NCBI GenBank assembly: GCA_937921935.1
Contig: CAKZWQ010000018.1
Location: 1-64,000, forward strand
Length of the DNA: 64,000 nt
DNA from: an uncultured Gammaproteobacteria bacterium
GTDB lineage: Bacteria; Pseudomonadota; Gammaproteobacteria; Steroidobacterales; GCA-2729495
Reading direction: 5' to 3'
The translations under genes were made by a program, and so were the position numbers. Every line of letters starts with the position of its first letter. The first letter of the stretch is position 1. Under the pieces are notes generated by a model that was not told the origin of the DNA, made no database searches, and saw only the letters and a list, made by a program, of their open reading frames with translations. Shown here piece after piece: positions 45,518 to 55,667 of this stretch.

Positions 45518-46468
45518 ATGGCTGAAAATAAACAGGTGCTGGTTTTGCAGGGCGAGAATATTGCCGCCTATGGCTTTGGTGAGGGTCATCCCTTCGGGCC
45601 CGATCGTCACGATGCCTTCCACGCCGAGCTGGCCCGCCGCCGGCTGAATGTCCGACTGGCGACGGCTGGTGATGCTACCCGGGCGGAACTCGAGACCTTC
45701 CACACGCCGCGCTATATCGATTTTGTCACCCAGGCCTGTGCACAGAACACGGGCTTTCTGGATCGCGGCGATACGCCGGCCCGGGCGGGCATTGCCGAGG
45801 CCGCCACCGCCGTGGCCGGTGCCACTCTTTATGCCGTGAACGCCGTGATGCAAGGCGCGGCGCCCCGGGCCTTTGTGCCTATCGCCGGGCTGCATCACGC
45901 CGGCCGTGATCACGCCGCGGGCTTCTGCGTCTTTAACGACTGCGGCATTGCTTTGGAGGTCCTGCGCCAGCGCTATGGGCTGAGCCGCATCGCTTATGTG
46001 GACATCGATGCCCACCATGGCGACGGCATGTTCTATGCCTTCGAGGCCGACCCTGAGGTGTGCATTGTCGATGCGCATGAAGACGGTCGGGTGTTGTTCC
46101 CCGGGACCGGGCATGCCCAGGAGACGGGCAAAGGCGCTGCGCAGGGGACCAAGCTGAACCTGGTACTGCCGCCGGGCGCAGGAGATGCGGAGTTCCTCGC
46201 GGCGTGGGAGCAGGGCGAGGCGCTGCTGGAGGCGGCCCGGCCGGAATTCATTCTTCTGCAGTGCGGGGCCGACAGCATTGCCGGTGATCCCATCACCCAT
46301 TTGCAGTTAACGCCCCAGGCCCATGCCGAAGTGGCTGCTCGCCTGAGTCGGCTGGCGGCCCGTCATTGCGAGGGCCGGATGATCGCCCTGGGTGGCGGCG
46401 GCTACAACCGGGACAATCTGGCCAAGGGCTGGACGGCGGTGGTAGCGGCCCTGGTCGAGACCGCCTGA
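45518..46468 (+). CDS. Histone deacetylase-family (AcuC-like) amidohydrolase
   Basis: The 316-aa zinc-dependent deacetylase-fold enzyme retains zinc and charge-relay residues: [41 protein letters not shown] and GGGGYN with the catalytic Tyr. Bacterial members deacetylate acetoin-pathway enzymes, polyamines or other acetylated substrates. The specific one here is unknown. ATG 45518 is chosen. It precedes glyA by 62 bases. Confidence 0.88.
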   Translation: MAENKQVLVLQGENIAAYGFGEGHPFGPDRHDAFHAELARRRLNVRLATAGDATRAELETFHTPRYIDFVTQACAQNTGFLDRGDTPARAGIAEAATAVAGATLYAVNAVMQGAAPRAFVPIAGLHHAGRDHAAGFCVFNDCGIALEVLRQRYGLSRIAYVDIDAHHGDGMFYAFEADPEVCIVDAHEDGRVLFPGTGHAQETGKGAAQGTKLNLVLPPGAGDAEFLAAWEQGEALLEAARPEFILLQCGADSIAGDPITHLQLTPQAHAEVAARLSRLAARHCEGRMIALGGGGYNRDNLAKGWTAVVAALVETA

Positions 46469-46530
46469 ACGGGCCTGCCTGCGGCGGTCTGCTCGGGTAC
46501 AATTGCCGACCTTTTCCCCGGAGTCCCCGC

Positions 46531-47784
46531 ATGTTCACAGCGGATTGGAAAATTGGCGATTTCGATCCCGAGCTGGCGGCGGCAATCAATGCTGAGAGTC
46601 GGCGGCAGGAAGAAAATGCCGAGCTGATCGCCTCAGAAAACTACGTTAGCCCGCGCGTGATGGAAGCGCAGGGTTCCGTGCTGACGAACAAATACGCCGA
46701 GGGTTATCCGGGCAAGCGTTACTACGGCGGCTGCGAGCATGTGGATGTTGCCGAGGAGCTGGCCCGTCAGCGAGCCTGCGAATTGTTTGGCGCGGCCTAT
46801 GCCAATGTCCAGCCCCACTCGGGCTCGCAGGCCAATGCGGCCGTCTACATGGCCTTGCTGGAGCCGGGCGATACCGTCCTGGGCATGAGCCTGGCCCATG
46901 GCGGTCACCTGACCCATGGTTCGCCGGTCAACTTTTCCGGACGCTTATATAACATCGTCGCTTACGGTCTGGATGAGGCCACGGGCGAGATCGATTACGC
47001 TGAAGTGGACAGGCTCGCGCGCGAGCACAAACCGCGCATGATCATTGCCGGATTCTCGGCTTACTCGCGCATCGTCGACTGGGAGCGCTTCCGCGCCATT
47101 GCCGATGAAGTGGGTGCTTACCTGATGGTCGATATGGCGCATATCGCCGGTTTGGTTGCGGTGGGTGAATACCCCAGTCCGGTAGCCCTTGCCGATGTCA
47201 CTACGACCACCACGCATAAGACCCTGCGCGGCCCGCGCGGCGGCATGATCCTGGCGCGGGAGAATCCGGAACTCACCAAGAAATTTAATTCACTGGTTTT
47301 TCCCGGCACCCAGGGTGGTCCGCTGATGCACGTGATTGCCGCCAAGGCGGTGGCTTTCCTTGAAGCCATGCAGCCGGAATTTCGTGATTATCAGCGCCAG
47401 GTGATAGCCAATGCGCGCGCCCTGGCCGGCAGCTTGCAGGATCGCGGTTACGACGTTGTCTCCGGCGGCACGGACAATCACATGTTCCTGCTGGATCTGG
47501 TCAAACACGACATTACCGGCAAGGATGCAGACGCCGTTCTGGATGCCGCGCACATCACGGTCAACAAAAATGCCGTTCCCAATGATCCGCGCTCACCCTT
47601 CGTGACCAGCGGTATTCGCATGGGTACGCCCGCTGTCACCACGCGCGGTTTTGCCGAGGGGGAGATCAAATCCCTGGGTGGCTGGATCGCCGATGTGTTG
47701 GATGACATTAACGACCCCGCCAGGGTTGCGACGGTGAAAGCCAGCGTGATGGAACTCTGCGCGGAGTTCCCGGTTTACCGCTAG
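46531..47784 (+). CDS. glyA: Serine hydroxymethyltransferase
   Basis: GlyA converts serine and tetrahydrofolate to glycine and 5,10-methylene-THF using PLP. The 417 aa equal the E. coli length. Motifs include [26 protein letters not shown], the PLP Lys in [15 protein letters not shown], and [18 protein letters not shown] stands 8 bases before the ATG, and TACAAT at 46498 could be its -10 box. It opens the run to pgpA. Confidence 0.96.
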   Translation: MFTADWKIGDFDPELAAAINAESRRQEENAELIASENYVSPRVMEAQGSVLTNKYAEGYPGKRYYGGCEHVDVAEELARQRACELFGAAYANVQPHSGSQANAAVYMALLEPGDTVLGMSLAHGGHLTHGSPVNFSGRLYNIVAYGLDEATGEIDYAEVDRLAREHKPRMIIAGFSAYSRIVDWERFRAIADEVGAYLMVDMAHIAGLVAVGEYPSPVALADVTTTTTHKTLRGPRGGMILARENPELTKKFNSLVFPGTQGGPLMHVIAAKAVAFLEAMQPEFRDYQRQVIANARALAGSLQDRGYDVVSGGTDNHMFLLDLVKHDITGKDADAVLDAAHITVNKNAVPNDPRSPFVTSGIRMGTPAVTTRGFAEGEIKSLGGWIADVLDDINDPARVATVKASVMELCAEFPVYR

Positions 47785-47798
47785 GCGCGTGGGGTCTC

Positions 47799-48305
47799 GT
47801 GCACTGCCCGTTCTGTAGCCATCCGGAAACCCGGGTCAATGACTCGCGGCTGGCAGGCGAGGGCCGCCAGGTTCGGCGGCGGCGCGAGTGCCTGGCTTGC
47901 GGCGAACGTTTTACGACCTTTGAAACACCAGAGCTGGTCATGCCTCGTGTAGTCAAACGCGATGACAGCCGTGAGCCCTTCAACGAGAACAAGCTGCGCG
48001 GTGGCATCGTGCGTTCACTGGACAAGCGTCCTGTCAGCATGGAGCTGGTCGAAGCCGCGTTGGAGCGGGTTGTGCATGCCCTGCAGACTGCCGGCGAGCG
48101 TGAAATCCCTTCGCGGGTCGTGGGCGAGCTGGTTATGGAGGAACTGCGCGGCCTGGATGAAGTGGCCTATGTGCGCTTTGCTTCGGTGTATCGGAGCTTC
48201 CAGGATCTGACAGAATTTCAGGAAGAGATTCGGCGCCTGCGGGAAATGTCAGAGCGCGAATCACGCAGGAACCAGATGTCTTTGTTGCCCGACGATGAAA
48301 AATGA
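47799..48305 (+). CDS. nrdR: Transcriptional repressor NrdR
   Basis: NrdR senses ATP/dATP and represses ribonucleotide reductase genes. The 168-aa protein has the N-terminal zinc ribbon (CPFC...CLACGERF) and an ATP-cone domain ([29 protein letters not shown]). Start GTG 47799 puts CPFC at residue 3, as is usual. It overlaps ribD by 11 bases. Position between glyA and ribD is the standard order. Confidence 0.96.
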   Translation: MHCPFCSHPETRVNDSRLAGEGRQVRRRRECLACGERFTTFETPELVMPRVVKRDDSREPFNENKLRGGIVRSLDKRPVSMELVEAALERVVHALQTAGEREIPSRVVGELVMEELRGLDEVAYVRFASVYRSFQDLTEFQEEIRRLREMSERESRRNQMSLLPDDEK

Positions 48306-49383
48306 TTCTGCCCTGATGGCTCGCGCCCTGCGCCAGGCGGAGCAGGGGCTTTATTCTGCTCAGCCTAATCCGCGCGTGGGCTGTGTCATTACCCAGGGCG
48401 ACAAAATCGTGGGGGAGGGCTTCCATGTGCGAACCGGCGGCCCCCACGCCGAAGTCCTTGCGCTGGAAAATGCCGGCAAGAATGCTCGGGGGGCGACAGT
48501 CTATGTCACGCTGGAGCCCTGCTGTCACAGCGGCCGCACACCGCCGTGCACTGATGCCCTGATTGCTGCCGGCGTGGCGCGTGTCGTGGTGGGCTCCGGC
48601 GATCCGAACCCGGCGGTCGCCGGCGGTGGCCTGGCGCGTCTGCGCGAGGCCGGTATAGCTGTCAGCACCGGTGTCCTGGAACAGCCTTGTGCAGCACTCA
48701 ATGCTGGCTTTAACAGTCGCATGCAGCGCGGTCGGCCCCTGGTCCGCGTCAAGCAGGCTGTCAGCCTGGATGGGCGTACTGCCCTGGCTAACGGTGTCAG
48801 TCACTGGATCAGCGGCGAGGCATCGCGGGCCGATGTGCAGCGTTGGCGCGCTCGCAGTTCGGCAATACTGACGGGTGTCGGCACGGTACTGGCTGACAAC
48901 CCGTCACTGAACGTGCGGGATCAGTCTCTGAGTTATGTATCGCAGCCCCAGCGCATCATTGTCGACAGCCGCCTGCGGACCCCGGCCAGGGCGCGTACCT
49001 TGAGCCTGGAAGGTGTCACCAGAATTTTCTGCGCGACGGGCGATGCACAACATCGACAAGCCCTGCAGGCGGCGGGGGCCGAGGTAGAGAGTCTGCCGGG
49101 CCCTGACGGACGCGTTGATCTGGCTCAACTGCTCAGCCGCCTGGCTGAATTGCAGATCAATGAATTGCTGGTAGAGGCCGGACCGGCCCTGAACGGCGCA
49201 TTACTGCAGGCTGGTCTGGTGGATGAATTGCTGGTGTATCAGGCTGCCCATGTTCTGGGTTCGGGTGCACAGGGTGTGTTTGGTCTGCCGAATCTGCAGA
49301 GCATGGACGAGCGTTACCTGTTTCACCTGCAGGACGTGCGTCGTGTCGGCGACGATCTGCGGCTGTTATATACAAGGAGCTGA
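48295..49383 (+). CDS. ribD: Bifunctional riboflavin deaminase/reductase RibD
   Basis: RibD carries out the second and third steps of riboflavin synthesis. Residues 1 to about 145 form a cytidine-deaminase fold with zinc motifs HAEV and [11 protein letters not shown]; the C-terminal domain is a reductase ([44 protein letters not shown]). The 362-aa length is typical. It overlaps nrdR and leaves 4 bases before ribE. Confidence 0.95.
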   Translation: MKNDSALMARALRQAEQGLYSAQPNPRVGCVITQGDKIVGEGFHVRTGGPHAEVLALENAGKNARGATVYVTLEPCCHSGRTPPCTDALIAAGVARVVVGSGDPNPAVAGGGLARLREAGIAVSTGVLEQPCAALNAGFNSRMQRGRPLVRVKQAVSLDGRTALANGVSHWISGEASRADVQRWRARSSAILTGVGTVLADNPSLNVRDQSLSYVSQPQRIIVDSRLRTPARARTLSLEGVTRIFCATGDAQHRQALQAAGAEVESLPGPDGRVDLAQLLSRLAELQINELLVEAGPALNGALLQAGLVDELLVYQAAHVLGSGAQGVFGLPNLQSMDERYLFHLQDVRRVGDDLRLLYTRS

Positions 49384-49387
49384 ACTG

Positions 49388-49984
49388 GTGTTTACGGGCA
49401 TTATTCTGGCGCTGGGCCGTATCGACAGTGTGCAAGAGCGTGGCGGAGATCGTCGGCTGATTATCAGCGCGCCGGATCTCGACCTGGCAAACGCCGGTCT
49501 TGGCGACAGCATTGCTGTTAATGGTGTCTGCCTGACCGCAGTGGAATTCAGCGGCAATGGGTTTGCTGCGGATGTATCGCGGGAGACGCTGGATCTGACA
49601 ACCCTGGGCGACATTGGTGCCGGTCAGTCCGTGAATCTTGAACCGGCCCTGACTCTGCAGACGCCCCTGGGCGGTCACCTGGTTTCCGGGCATGTGGACG
49701 GTGTGGGCGAGTTGGTATCGCGAACCCCCGAGGCGCGATCCGAGCGTCTGGTGTTCCGGCTGCCGGCCGATTTGCTGCGCTACGTGGCGAAAAAAGGCTC
49801 GATTACCATCGACGGTACCAGTCTGACTGTCAATGAGATTCAGGCCGATCAGTGCGGCGTGAACATCGTGCCCCATACCCTGGAAAGAACTATCATGAGT
49901 CAGTATCAGGCTGGCAGTCGCGTCAATGTCGAAGTTGACCTGGTTGCCCGCTATCTCGAACGCTTGCTGCCTTCGTCCGCATAA
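49388..49984 (+). CDS. ribE: Riboflavin synthase (alpha subunit)
   Basis: This enzyme dismutates lumazine into riboflavin. It starts at GTG 49388 (MFTGIILALGRI), 198 aa, with two similar barrel halves (NGVCLTAVEF...ETLDLTTLG and DGTSLTVNEI...ERTIMSQYQAGSRVNVEVDLVARYLERL). It is named ribC in E. coli. It lies between ribD and ribBA in the same transcription unit. Confidence 0.94.
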   Translation: MFTGIILALGRIDSVQERGGDRRLIISAPDLDLANAGLGDSIAVNGVCLTAVEFSGNGFAADVSRETLDLTTLGDIGAGQSVNLEPALTLQTPLGGHLVSGHVDGVGELVSRTPEARSERLVFRLPADLLRYVAKKGSITIDGTSLTVNEIQADQCGVNIVPHTLERTIMSQYQAGSRVNVEVDLVARYLERLLPSSA

Positions 49985-49997
49985 CTCAGAGATCATC

Positions 49998-51161
49998 ATG
50001 TCAGATAACCAATCCCAGCAAGTGAGTTTTAGTCCGATTGAAGAAATCGTCGCCGAAATTCGCGAAGGCCGCATGGTCATCATTGTTGATGATGAAGATC
50101 GCGAGAACGAAGGCGATCTGATTATGGCCGCATCCCGGGTGCGGCCGGACGACGTGAATTTTATGGCCCGCTTCGGGCGTGGCCTGATCTGTCTGACCCT
50201 CACCCGTGATCGCTGCGCGCAGTTACGATTGCCACTGATGGTGTCTGATACGGATGAGAAAAAGTCCACCAACTTCACCGTTTCTATTGAGGCAGCCGAG
50301 GGCATTACCACCGGCATTTCGGCCTACGACCGTTCGCGCACGATTCGGTCCGCCGTGGCACCCGGTGCGACTTCGGCTGATTTGCGTCAGCCTGGCCATG
50401 TTTTTCCGCTCATGGCGCAACCCGGCGGGGTACTGAGCCGGGCCGGTCATACAGAAGCCGGTTGCGACCTGGCGCGCCTGGCCGGCTGTGAACCGGCGGC
50501 GGTCATCGTAGAAATTCTCAATGAAGACGGCACCATGGCGCGGCGGCCACAACTGGAAGTTTTCGCCCGCGAGCATGGTCTGAAGATTGGCAGTATCGCG
50601 GATCTGATCGGTTACCGTCTGCAGCATGAAGAATCTGTGGAGCGGATCTCCGATAGCGCGATTCGCACCGAGTTCGGTGAGTTTCGTTTGTGCTGTTACG
50701 AAGATCATGTGAATCGCAATGTGCATTTCGCTCTGATACGTGGCGATTTGAAACCCAGTGATACGCCGCTGGTACGCGTGCATGTCCAGGACACCCTGGG
50801 TGATGTGCTGGGAATCCGCCATCCCAGCCTGGGCTGGCCGTTTCGCTCTGCCCTGGAGCGCATTGCGGCTGCCGACACGGGCATCCTGTTGCTCTTGCGC
50901 TATGACGAGATTCCGCGGCAACTGGCTCGGGATGTCCGGCACCTGGATGATGCGCCGCCGGCAGACGACTCTTCCGATGGCGCACAGATATTACGGACCT
51001 TCGGCACCGGTGCGCAGATTCTCCGGGACCTGGGCGTTACCCGCATGCGCGTGCTCAGTGCCCCGAAGCAAATGCATGCTATTTCGGGATTTGGTCTCGA
51101 GGTTGTAGAGTACGTAGACGATCCCCATCCGAACAAGCTGAGCGCTGATGAAAAGCATTGA
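49998..51161 (+). CDS. ribBA: DHBP synthase joined to a degenerate GTP cyclohydrolase II domain
   Basis: The 387-aa protein starts at ATG 49998. The N-terminal half is an intact 3,4-dihydroxy-2-butanone 4-phosphate synthase ([22 protein letters not shown]). The C-terminal half keeps the GCHII outline ([29 protein letters not shown]) but the zinc Cys motif reads [15 protein letters not shown] with none of the three Cys. The EGRNIGL-type active-site segment is absent. It is therefore probably active only as RibB, like the RibBX type, with the genome needing a separate ribA. It overlaps ribH by 14 bases. Confidence 0.93.
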   Translation: MSDNQSQQVSFSPIEEIVAEIREGRMVIIVDDEDRENEGDLIMAASRVRPDDVNFMARFGRGLICLTLTRDRCAQLRLPLMVSDTDEKKSTNFTVSIEAAEGITTGISAYDRSRTIRSAVAPGATSADLRQPGHVFPLMAQPGGVLSRAGHTEAGCDLARLAGCEPAAVIVEILNEDGTMARRPQLEVFAREHGLKIGSIADLIGYRLQHEESVERISDSAIRTEFGEFRLCCYEDHVNRNVHFALIRGDLKPSDTPLVRVHVQDTLGDVLGIRHPSLGWPFRSALERIAAADTGILLLLRYDEIPRQLARDVRHLDDAPPADDSSDGAQILRTFGTGAQILRDLGVTRMRVLSAPKQMHAISGFGLEVVEYVDDPHPNKLSADEKH

Positions 51162-51615
51162 AGGCAATCTCGTTGTCGGTGACGCGCGCTTCTGCGTCAT
51201 TGCGGCGCGTTTTAACGACGCGATCGTCGCGCGGATGCTGGAGGGGGCCGTCGATGCCCTGCAGCGGCACGGCGCCGATGACTCACAGATTCATGTGGTG
51301 CGGGTACCCGGGGCCTTCGAGTTACCCCTGGCTGCACGGGAAGTCGCCCGGAGCCGGCAGTATGAGGCCATCGTGGCGCTGGGCGTGGTCATCCGGGGCG
51401 CGACGCCGCATTTTGATTTCGTCTGTGGCGAAGCCGCCGCCGGCCTCAACCGGATTAGCCTGGAGCACGGGCTGCCGGTAGGTTTCGGCTTGCTGACCTG
51501 CGACACCATCGAGCAGGCCATCGAACGCGCCGGTACCAAGGCCGGCAATAAGGGCGTCGACGCAGCGCTCACGGCCATCGAGATGGTCAACCTCCTGCGC
51601 CAGTTGAACGGCTGA
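51148..51615 (+). CDS. ribH: 6,7-dimethyl-8-ribityllumazine synthase
   Basis: RibH condenses DHBP with the pyrimidine from RibD into lumazine, the substrate of RibE. The 155-aa protein has [43 protein letters not shown] and GNKGVDAA, the substrate and phosphate sites of the family. It overlaps ribBA and precedes nusB by 6 bases. Confidence 0.95.
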   Translation: MKSIEGNLVVGDARFCVIAARFNDAIVARMLEGAVDALQRHGADDSQIHVVRVPGAFELPLAAREVARSRQYEAIVALGVVIRGATPHFDFVCGEAAAGLNRISLEHGLPVGFGLLTCDTIEQAIERAGTKAGNKGVDAALTAIEMVNLLRQLNG

Positions 51616-51621
51616 ATCACG

Positions 51622-52026
51622 ATGGCTGCTAGCGGTCGTCGCGGGGCGCGCCGCATGCTCCTGCAAGCACTGTATCAATGGCAGGTCAGTGGTCATGATT
51701 TGCCGGAGCTGCAGGCCCAGTTTGCCGCGCGGCCGGGTTTCGAGACGATCGACGCAGACTATTTTTCCGAGCAGCTGCAGCGCGTGATTGCCGAAGCTGA
51801 ACGTCTGGATGTCAGTATCGGTGAGTCGGCCGATCGTCCGGTGGAGCAGCTGGATCCCATCGAGCACGCGGTGCTGTGGATCGGCCTGTCAGAGCTGAAC
51901 TGGCGGCCGGATGTACCGCGCGGCGTGGCGATCAACGAGGCCGTTGAACTGGCCAAGGCCTTCGGCGCTAGTGACAGTCATCGCTATATCAATGCCATTC
52001 TTGATACGGCTGCACCCATCGAATAA
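51622..52026 (+). CDS. nusB: Transcription antitermination factor NusB
   Basis: The 134-aa all-helical protein has the NusB pattern (RRGARRMLLQALYQWQ, DPIEHAVLWIGLSELNWRPDVPRGVAINEAVELAKAFG). It binds boxA RNA with NusE and promotes rRNA antitermination. Its place after ribH and before thiL is standard. Confidence 0.95.
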   Translation: MAASGRRGARRMLLQALYQWQVSGHDLPELQAQFAARPGFETIDADYFSEQLQRVIAEAERLDVSIGESADRPVEQLDPIEHAVLWIGLSELNWRPDVPRGVAINEAVELAKAFGASDSHRYINAILDTAAPIE

Positions 52027-52040
52027 CGCAGGGCCGCCCG

Positions 52041-52991
52041 GTGGATGAATTTGAACTGATTCGCCGCTTCTTTTCGACCGGCTATCCGCAACGCGCCGAT
52101 GTCATGCTTGGCGTCGGCGACGACAGTGCAATTTCTCGACTGGGCCGCGACGAGGAACTGGTCAGCTGCAGCGATACCCTGGTAGCCGGCACACATTTTC
52201 CACCGCAGCTGCCGGCCGATGCCGTCGCCCACCGCGCGCTGGCTGCGAATCTCAGTGACCTTGCTGCCATGGGTGCCAGCCCGCGCTGGTTTTTACTGGC
52301 CCTGGCGTTGCCTGAGGTTGAACCTGGCTGGCTGGAGCAATTCAGCGCGGGCCTGGCGCGTCTCGCCGGCCGTTACCAGGTGGCATTAATCGGCGGCGAC
52401 ACCGTCCGCGGTCCATTGTCCGTCACCATAACGGCCCTGGGGAGCGTGCCGGCCGGCGCCGCTGTGCGACGCAGTGGCGCCGTGGACGGGGATCTGATTT
52501 ATGTGACCGGTACCTGCGGTGACGCAGCGCGCGCCTGGCAGGCCTTGGCCGGCGGTGCAACGCTGGCGGTCGAGGATCCCTGCTATCGACGCTTTGCCTA
52601 TCCGGAGCCGCGCGTGCGGGAAGGTCTCGCCTTGCGCGATCTGGCCAGTGCCATGATTGATATTTCCGATGGCTTGCACGTGGACCTGGAGCGTCTGCTG
52701 GCCGCCAGTGAAGTCGGGGGTGCTGCCCGGGCCCAGGATGTGCCCCTGTCCGCAGCGCTGGTGGATCAGGTCGGTTTGGTGGCAGCCCGTGAACTGGCAC
52801 TGGCCGGCGGCGACGACTACGAATTGTGTTTTAGTGTTGCCCAGAGCCGGGCAACGGATCTGGGCCGACTCAGTGCCGACTGGTCCTGCCCGCCCGTTTG
52901 CATCGGCCAGGTCAGGTCCGAGCCGGGCCTGAGTTGGCAACTGGATGGTCGTGATCTGGCGAGTCCGCCGCCGGCCTTCCAGCATTTCTGA
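52041..52991 (+). CDS. thiL: Thiamine-monophosphate kinase
   Basis: ThiL makes thiamine diphosphate from TMP and ATP. The 316-aa AIRS-family kinase has GVGDDSAISRL with metal-binding Asp residues, SCSDTLVAGTHF, ANLSDLAAMGA, GGDTVRG, MIDISDGLHVDL and GGDDYEL. It starts at GTG 52041 and runs 6 bases ahead of pgpA. Confidence 0.94.
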   Translation: MDEFELIRRFFSTGYPQRADVMLGVGDDSAISRLGRDEELVSCSDTLVAGTHFPPQLPADAVAHRALAANLSDLAAMGASPRWFLLALALPEVEPGWLEQFSAGLARLAGRYQVALIGGDTVRGPLSVTITALGSVPAGAAVRRSGAVDGDLIYVTGTCGDAARAWQALAGGATLAVEDPCYRRFAYPEPRVREGLALRDLASAMIDISDGLHVDLERLLAASEVGGAARAQDVPLSAALVDQVGLVAARELALAGGDDYELCFSVAQSRATDLGRLSADWSCPPVCIGQVRSEPGLSWQLDGRDLASPPPAFQHF

Positions 52992-52997
52992 AGTCTT

Positions 52998-53495
52998 ATG
53001 TCGAATCAGCAAGATCCTTCTCTCACCCGGCAGGTTCTGACAGACCCTGTGCATCTGCTGGCCTTTGGTTTTGGGTCAGGCCTGGGGCCCGCGGCCCCGG
53101 GAACCTGGGGTTCTTTGCTGGCGGTGGTCGCCTACGCCCTGGTCATGCCTGTGCCGCCCGTCTGGCTGGCCGGTACTGTGGCGGTGCTGTTTGTCCTGGG
53201 CATCTGGATCTGCGGCGTCAGTTCGCGTCGCCTGGGCGTCCATGACCATGGCGGGATCGTCTGGGATGAGATCGTGGGCATGCTTGCCGTGTGCCTGGCG
53301 GTGCCTCCTGAACCGGTCTGGTTGCTGGCCGCGTTCCTCGCTTTCAGGCTCTTTGATATCTGGAAACCCTGGCCGATTCGGGACCTGGATCACAGCGTTT
53401 CCGGGGGTCTCGGAATTATGCTCGACGATGTTCTGGCGGCTGCCTATGCCGCGCTGCTAACGGGTTTGTTACAGCGCTTTTTCGCCGCCCCGTAA
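52998..53495 (+). CDS. pgpA: Phosphatidylglycerophosphatase A
   Basis: PgpA removes phosphate from phosphatidylglycerophosphate in the inner membrane. The 165-aa protein has the family start LLAFGFGSGLGPAAPGTWGSL, DEIVGM and FRLFDIWKPWPI(R)DLD, with three or four hydrophobic segments. It ends the glyA-to-pgpA run. Confidence 0.93.
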   Translation: MSNQQDPSLTRQVLTDPVHLLAFGFGSGLGPAAPGTWGSLLAVVAYALVMPVPPVWLAGTVAVLFVLGIWICGVSSRRLGVHDHGGIVWDEIVGMLAVCLAVPPEPVWLLAAFLAFRLFDIWKPWPIRDLDHSVSGGLGIMLDDVLAAAYAALLTGLLQRFFAAP

Positions 53496-53515
53496 CCCCA
53501 GAGGGTTTTTCGTGG

Positions 53516-54811
53516 ATGGCTGAGTCAGCGGCCCAGAGAATCGCCACAATTGCGCTGCCGGACAGGGTCGGCAAGTACTCGATCATCCGCCACGTCGGCA
53601 AGGGCAGTACGGGTAATGTATACCTGTCCCACGATCCGTATGTCGGCCGCGATGTTGCCATCAAGGTCTACGACATCGAGCCTGATGACGATCCGGCACA
53701 GACCAAAGTGGCTCGCAAAATGTTCTTCAACGAAGCGCATATGGTCGGCATGTTGCAGCACCCAAATATCTTGCCCATATATGACGCCGGTGAAGAGGAC
53801 AACAAGTACTACGTGGTCATGGAGCATGTGCAGGGGGCCCGCACGCTGGCTGCCTACTGTCGTCCCGACCACCTGTTACCCATCGATGACGTGGTCAAGA
53901 TTATCTACACCTGCGCCAAGGCGCTGCACTATGCGCACAAGCGTGGTGTGATTCATCGCGATATCAAACCCAGCAACATCATGCTGACGCGAGACAATGA
54001 GGTCCGGATTATTGATTTCGGCATTGCCTTGCTGCGCGATGCGGATATTTCCCGCATCGAAGGGGTTGCCGGTTCGCCCAGTTACATGTCCCCGGAGCAG
54101 ATCCAGGCGGCGGATATAACGCCGGCGGCCGATCTGTACTCCCTGGGCGCACTAATGTACGAACTGCTGACGGGGTTCCGGCCGTTTCGGGCCTCTACGC
54201 TGTCGCGCCTGCTCAACCAGATTGTGTTTGCCACGCCGCCGCCCATTCACCAGTTGCGTGCGGACATTCCCGAGGACCTGGAAGAAATCGTCGCGGTATC
54301 CCTGCAGAAAGATCCGTCGCGCCGTCACTCAAGCGCCGGTGATCTGGCGGCCCGTCTCACCCGTGTTTATCAGGGTTTGCGTGACCAGCAGCAGCGTATT
54401 GACAACACTGAGCAGTTCAATCTGTTGCGCCACCTGAGCTTTTTTCATGACTTCTCCGTTGAGGAGATTCGTGAGATACAGCGTGCCGGCGAATGGCGTG
54501 AGTATGCAGCGGGTAACGAAATCGTTCGCCAGGGCGACATTGACGATCGCTTTTATGTGATCGTCAATGGCAAGGTTGAGGTTGAAAGTAACGGCAAGGC
54601 CGTCGGGCATCTGGGCAACGGTGATTGTTTCGGTGAAGCCAGTTATGTGGCGGATGCCAAGCGCACCAGTACCATTCGGGCTGCCGACGGCGTGACGATT
54701 CTGAGCGTCAGTGCAACACTACTGGAGCAGGTTTCCACCGCCTGCCAGCTGCGCTTCACGCGGGTCTTTCTCGGTGAGATGATTCGCCGCCTGCAGGGCT
54801 CGTCTAACTGA
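53516..54811 (+). CDS. Ser/Thr protein kinase joined to a cyclic-nucleotide-binding domain
   Basis: The 431-aa soluble protein has an intact Hanks-type kinase domain (about 20-275): GKGSTGNVY loop, VAIKVYD Lys, HRDIKPSNIM, DFG and SPEQ. About residues 310-425 form a cNMP-binding domain (GNEIVRQGDIDDRFYVIVNGKVEV, FGEASYVADAKRTSTI with the conserved Glu and Arg). No membrane helix is seen, unlike most bacterial PASTA-type kinases. It could be a cAMP/cGMP-tuned kinase. GTG 53513 just upstream is an alternative start. It may be cotranscribed with pgpA. Confidence 0.9.
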   Translation: MAESAAQRIATIALPDRVGKYSIIRHVGKGSTGNVYLSHDPYVGRDVAIKVYDIEPDDDPAQTKVARKMFFNEAHMVGMLQHPNILPIYDAGEEDNKYYVVMEHVQGARTLAAYCRPDHLLPIDDVVKIIYTCAKALHYAHKRGVIHRDIKPSNIMLTRDNEVRIIDFGIALLRDADISRIEGVAGSPSYMSPEQIQAADITPAADLYSLGALMYELLTGFRPFRASTLSRLLNQIVFATPPPIHQLRADIPEDLEEIVAVSLQKDPSRRHSSAGDLAARLTRVYQGLRDQQQRIDNTEQFNLLRHLSFFHDFSVEEIREIQRAGEWREYAAGNEIVRQGDIDDRFYVIVNGKVEVESNGKAVGHLGNGDCFGEASYVADAKRTSTIRAADGVTILSVSATLLEQVSTACQLRFTRVFLGEMIRRLQGSSN

Positions 54812-54831
54812 GCCGGCAAGTCCCCTTGCGG

Positions 54832-55110
54832 CTAATCTGAGTCGGCATCCTGCGCGTCGAAAGCGCGCAATTCATCGCCCATCAGTAACGCCACCTTCTG
54901 CTCGGCCTTTTCCAAGGCTGACTGGCATTCCCGGCTGAGTTTCACGCCGCGCTCAAACTGCTGCAGGGACTTGTCCAGCGGCAGATCGCCGGTTTCCAGC
55001 TGTTCTACGATATCCTCAAGTTCGCCCATGGCTTTTTCGAGATTCAGGCGTTTTGCTTTCGATTCGGCCAAGGCTTCGGCTCCGCTCAAAATGTGGGCAG
55101 AGACTTGCAC
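54832..55110 (-). CDS. xseB: Exodeoxyribonuclease VII small subunit
   Basis: XseB is the small helical subunit of the single-strand nuclease Exo VII. The core is LEKAMGELEDIVEQLETGDLPLDKSLQQFERGVKLSRECQSALEKAEQKV. The frame opens with a GTG at 55110 (92 aa), but TTG 55071 with a GGAG 8 bases upstream gives a size closer to E. coli and may be the true start. The usual ispA/dxs neighbours are absent; the gene ends convergent with the kinase gene. Confidence 0.88.
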   Translation of the reverse strand: MQVSAHILSGAEALAESKAKRLNLEKAMGELEDIVEQLETGDLPLDKSLQQFERGVKLSRECQSALEKAEQKVALLMGDELRAFDAQDADSD

Positions 55111-55154
55111 AGGGCAGGGGGCCGGTCAACGCAGGCCATACGCATAATCGCGGG

Positions 55155-55184
55155 TTGACCGACAGGGCACACAGGGCCTATAAC
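55155..55184 (+). promoter_or_regulatory. Sigma70-type promoter of the rubrerythrin operon
   Basis: TTGACC (55155-55160) and TATAAC (55179-55184) are separated by 18 bases, close to consensus. The GTG start of the rubrerythrin gene is 56 bases after the -10 box, with a GAGGAGA ribosome binding site at 55227-55233. Confidence 0.6.
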
Positions 55185-55197
55185 TAGACTCAGTCTA
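55185..55197. promoter_or_regulatory. Palindrome at the transcription start of the rubrerythrin promoter
   Basis: TAGACTCAGTCTA is a perfect 6-bp inverted repeat about a single central base, starting right after the -10 box. Its position suits a repressor site, perhaps for a peroxide- or iron-sulfur-responsive regulator, but I cannot assign a family. Confidence 0.45.
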
Positions 55198-55239
55198 AAT
55201 AAGGCGGCGAACCGTCGCCCAATAAAGAGGAGAACGATA

Positions 55240-55659
55240 GTGGACCTTAAGGGCAGCAAGACCGAACAGAATCTCAAGGACGCCTTTGCCGGCGAATCCC
55301 AGGCCAATCGCCGTTACCTGTACTTCGCCAACAAGGCAGACGTGGAAGGCTACAACGACGTGGCCACCGTTTTCCGGTCAACGGCCGAAGGCGAGACCGG
55401 GCATGCTCACGGGCATCTGGATTACCTGGCCACTGTCGGCGATCCGGCCACGGGTCTGCCCATCGGCGCCACATCCAGCAACCTGAAAGCGGCTGTCGCC
55501 GGTGAAACCCATGAGTACACGGATATGTACCCCGGTATGGCCAAGACAGCCCGCGACGAAGGTTTTGAGGAAATCTCGGACTGGTTTGAGACCCTGGCCA
55601 AGGCCGAGCGCTCTCACGCCAATCGCTTCCAGAAAGCGCTGGATACCTTGGACGGCTAG
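55240..55659 (+). CDS. Rubrerythrin-family diiron protein
   Basis: The 139-aa protein has the erythrin four-helix pattern with two carboxylate/His sets ([55 protein letters not shown]). It lacks the C-terminal rubredoxin domain, so an outside electron donor is needed for peroxide reduction. It begins with GTG and AGGAG. It heads an operon with the Fe-S oxidoreductase and DUF3501, a common trio. Confidence 0.9.
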   Translation: MDLKGSKTEQNLKDAFAGESQANRRYLYFANKADVEGYNDVATVFRSTAEGETGHAHGHLDYLATVGDPATGLPIGATSSNLKAAVAGETHEYTDMYPGMAKTARDEGFEEISDWFETLAKAERSHANRFQKALDTLDG

Positions 55660-55667
55660 CCTGCTAT

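Noticed and set aside
49388-49998. FMN riboswitch before ribE or ribBA
   Set aside because: No intergenic leader is present; the genes are separated by a few bases within an operon.
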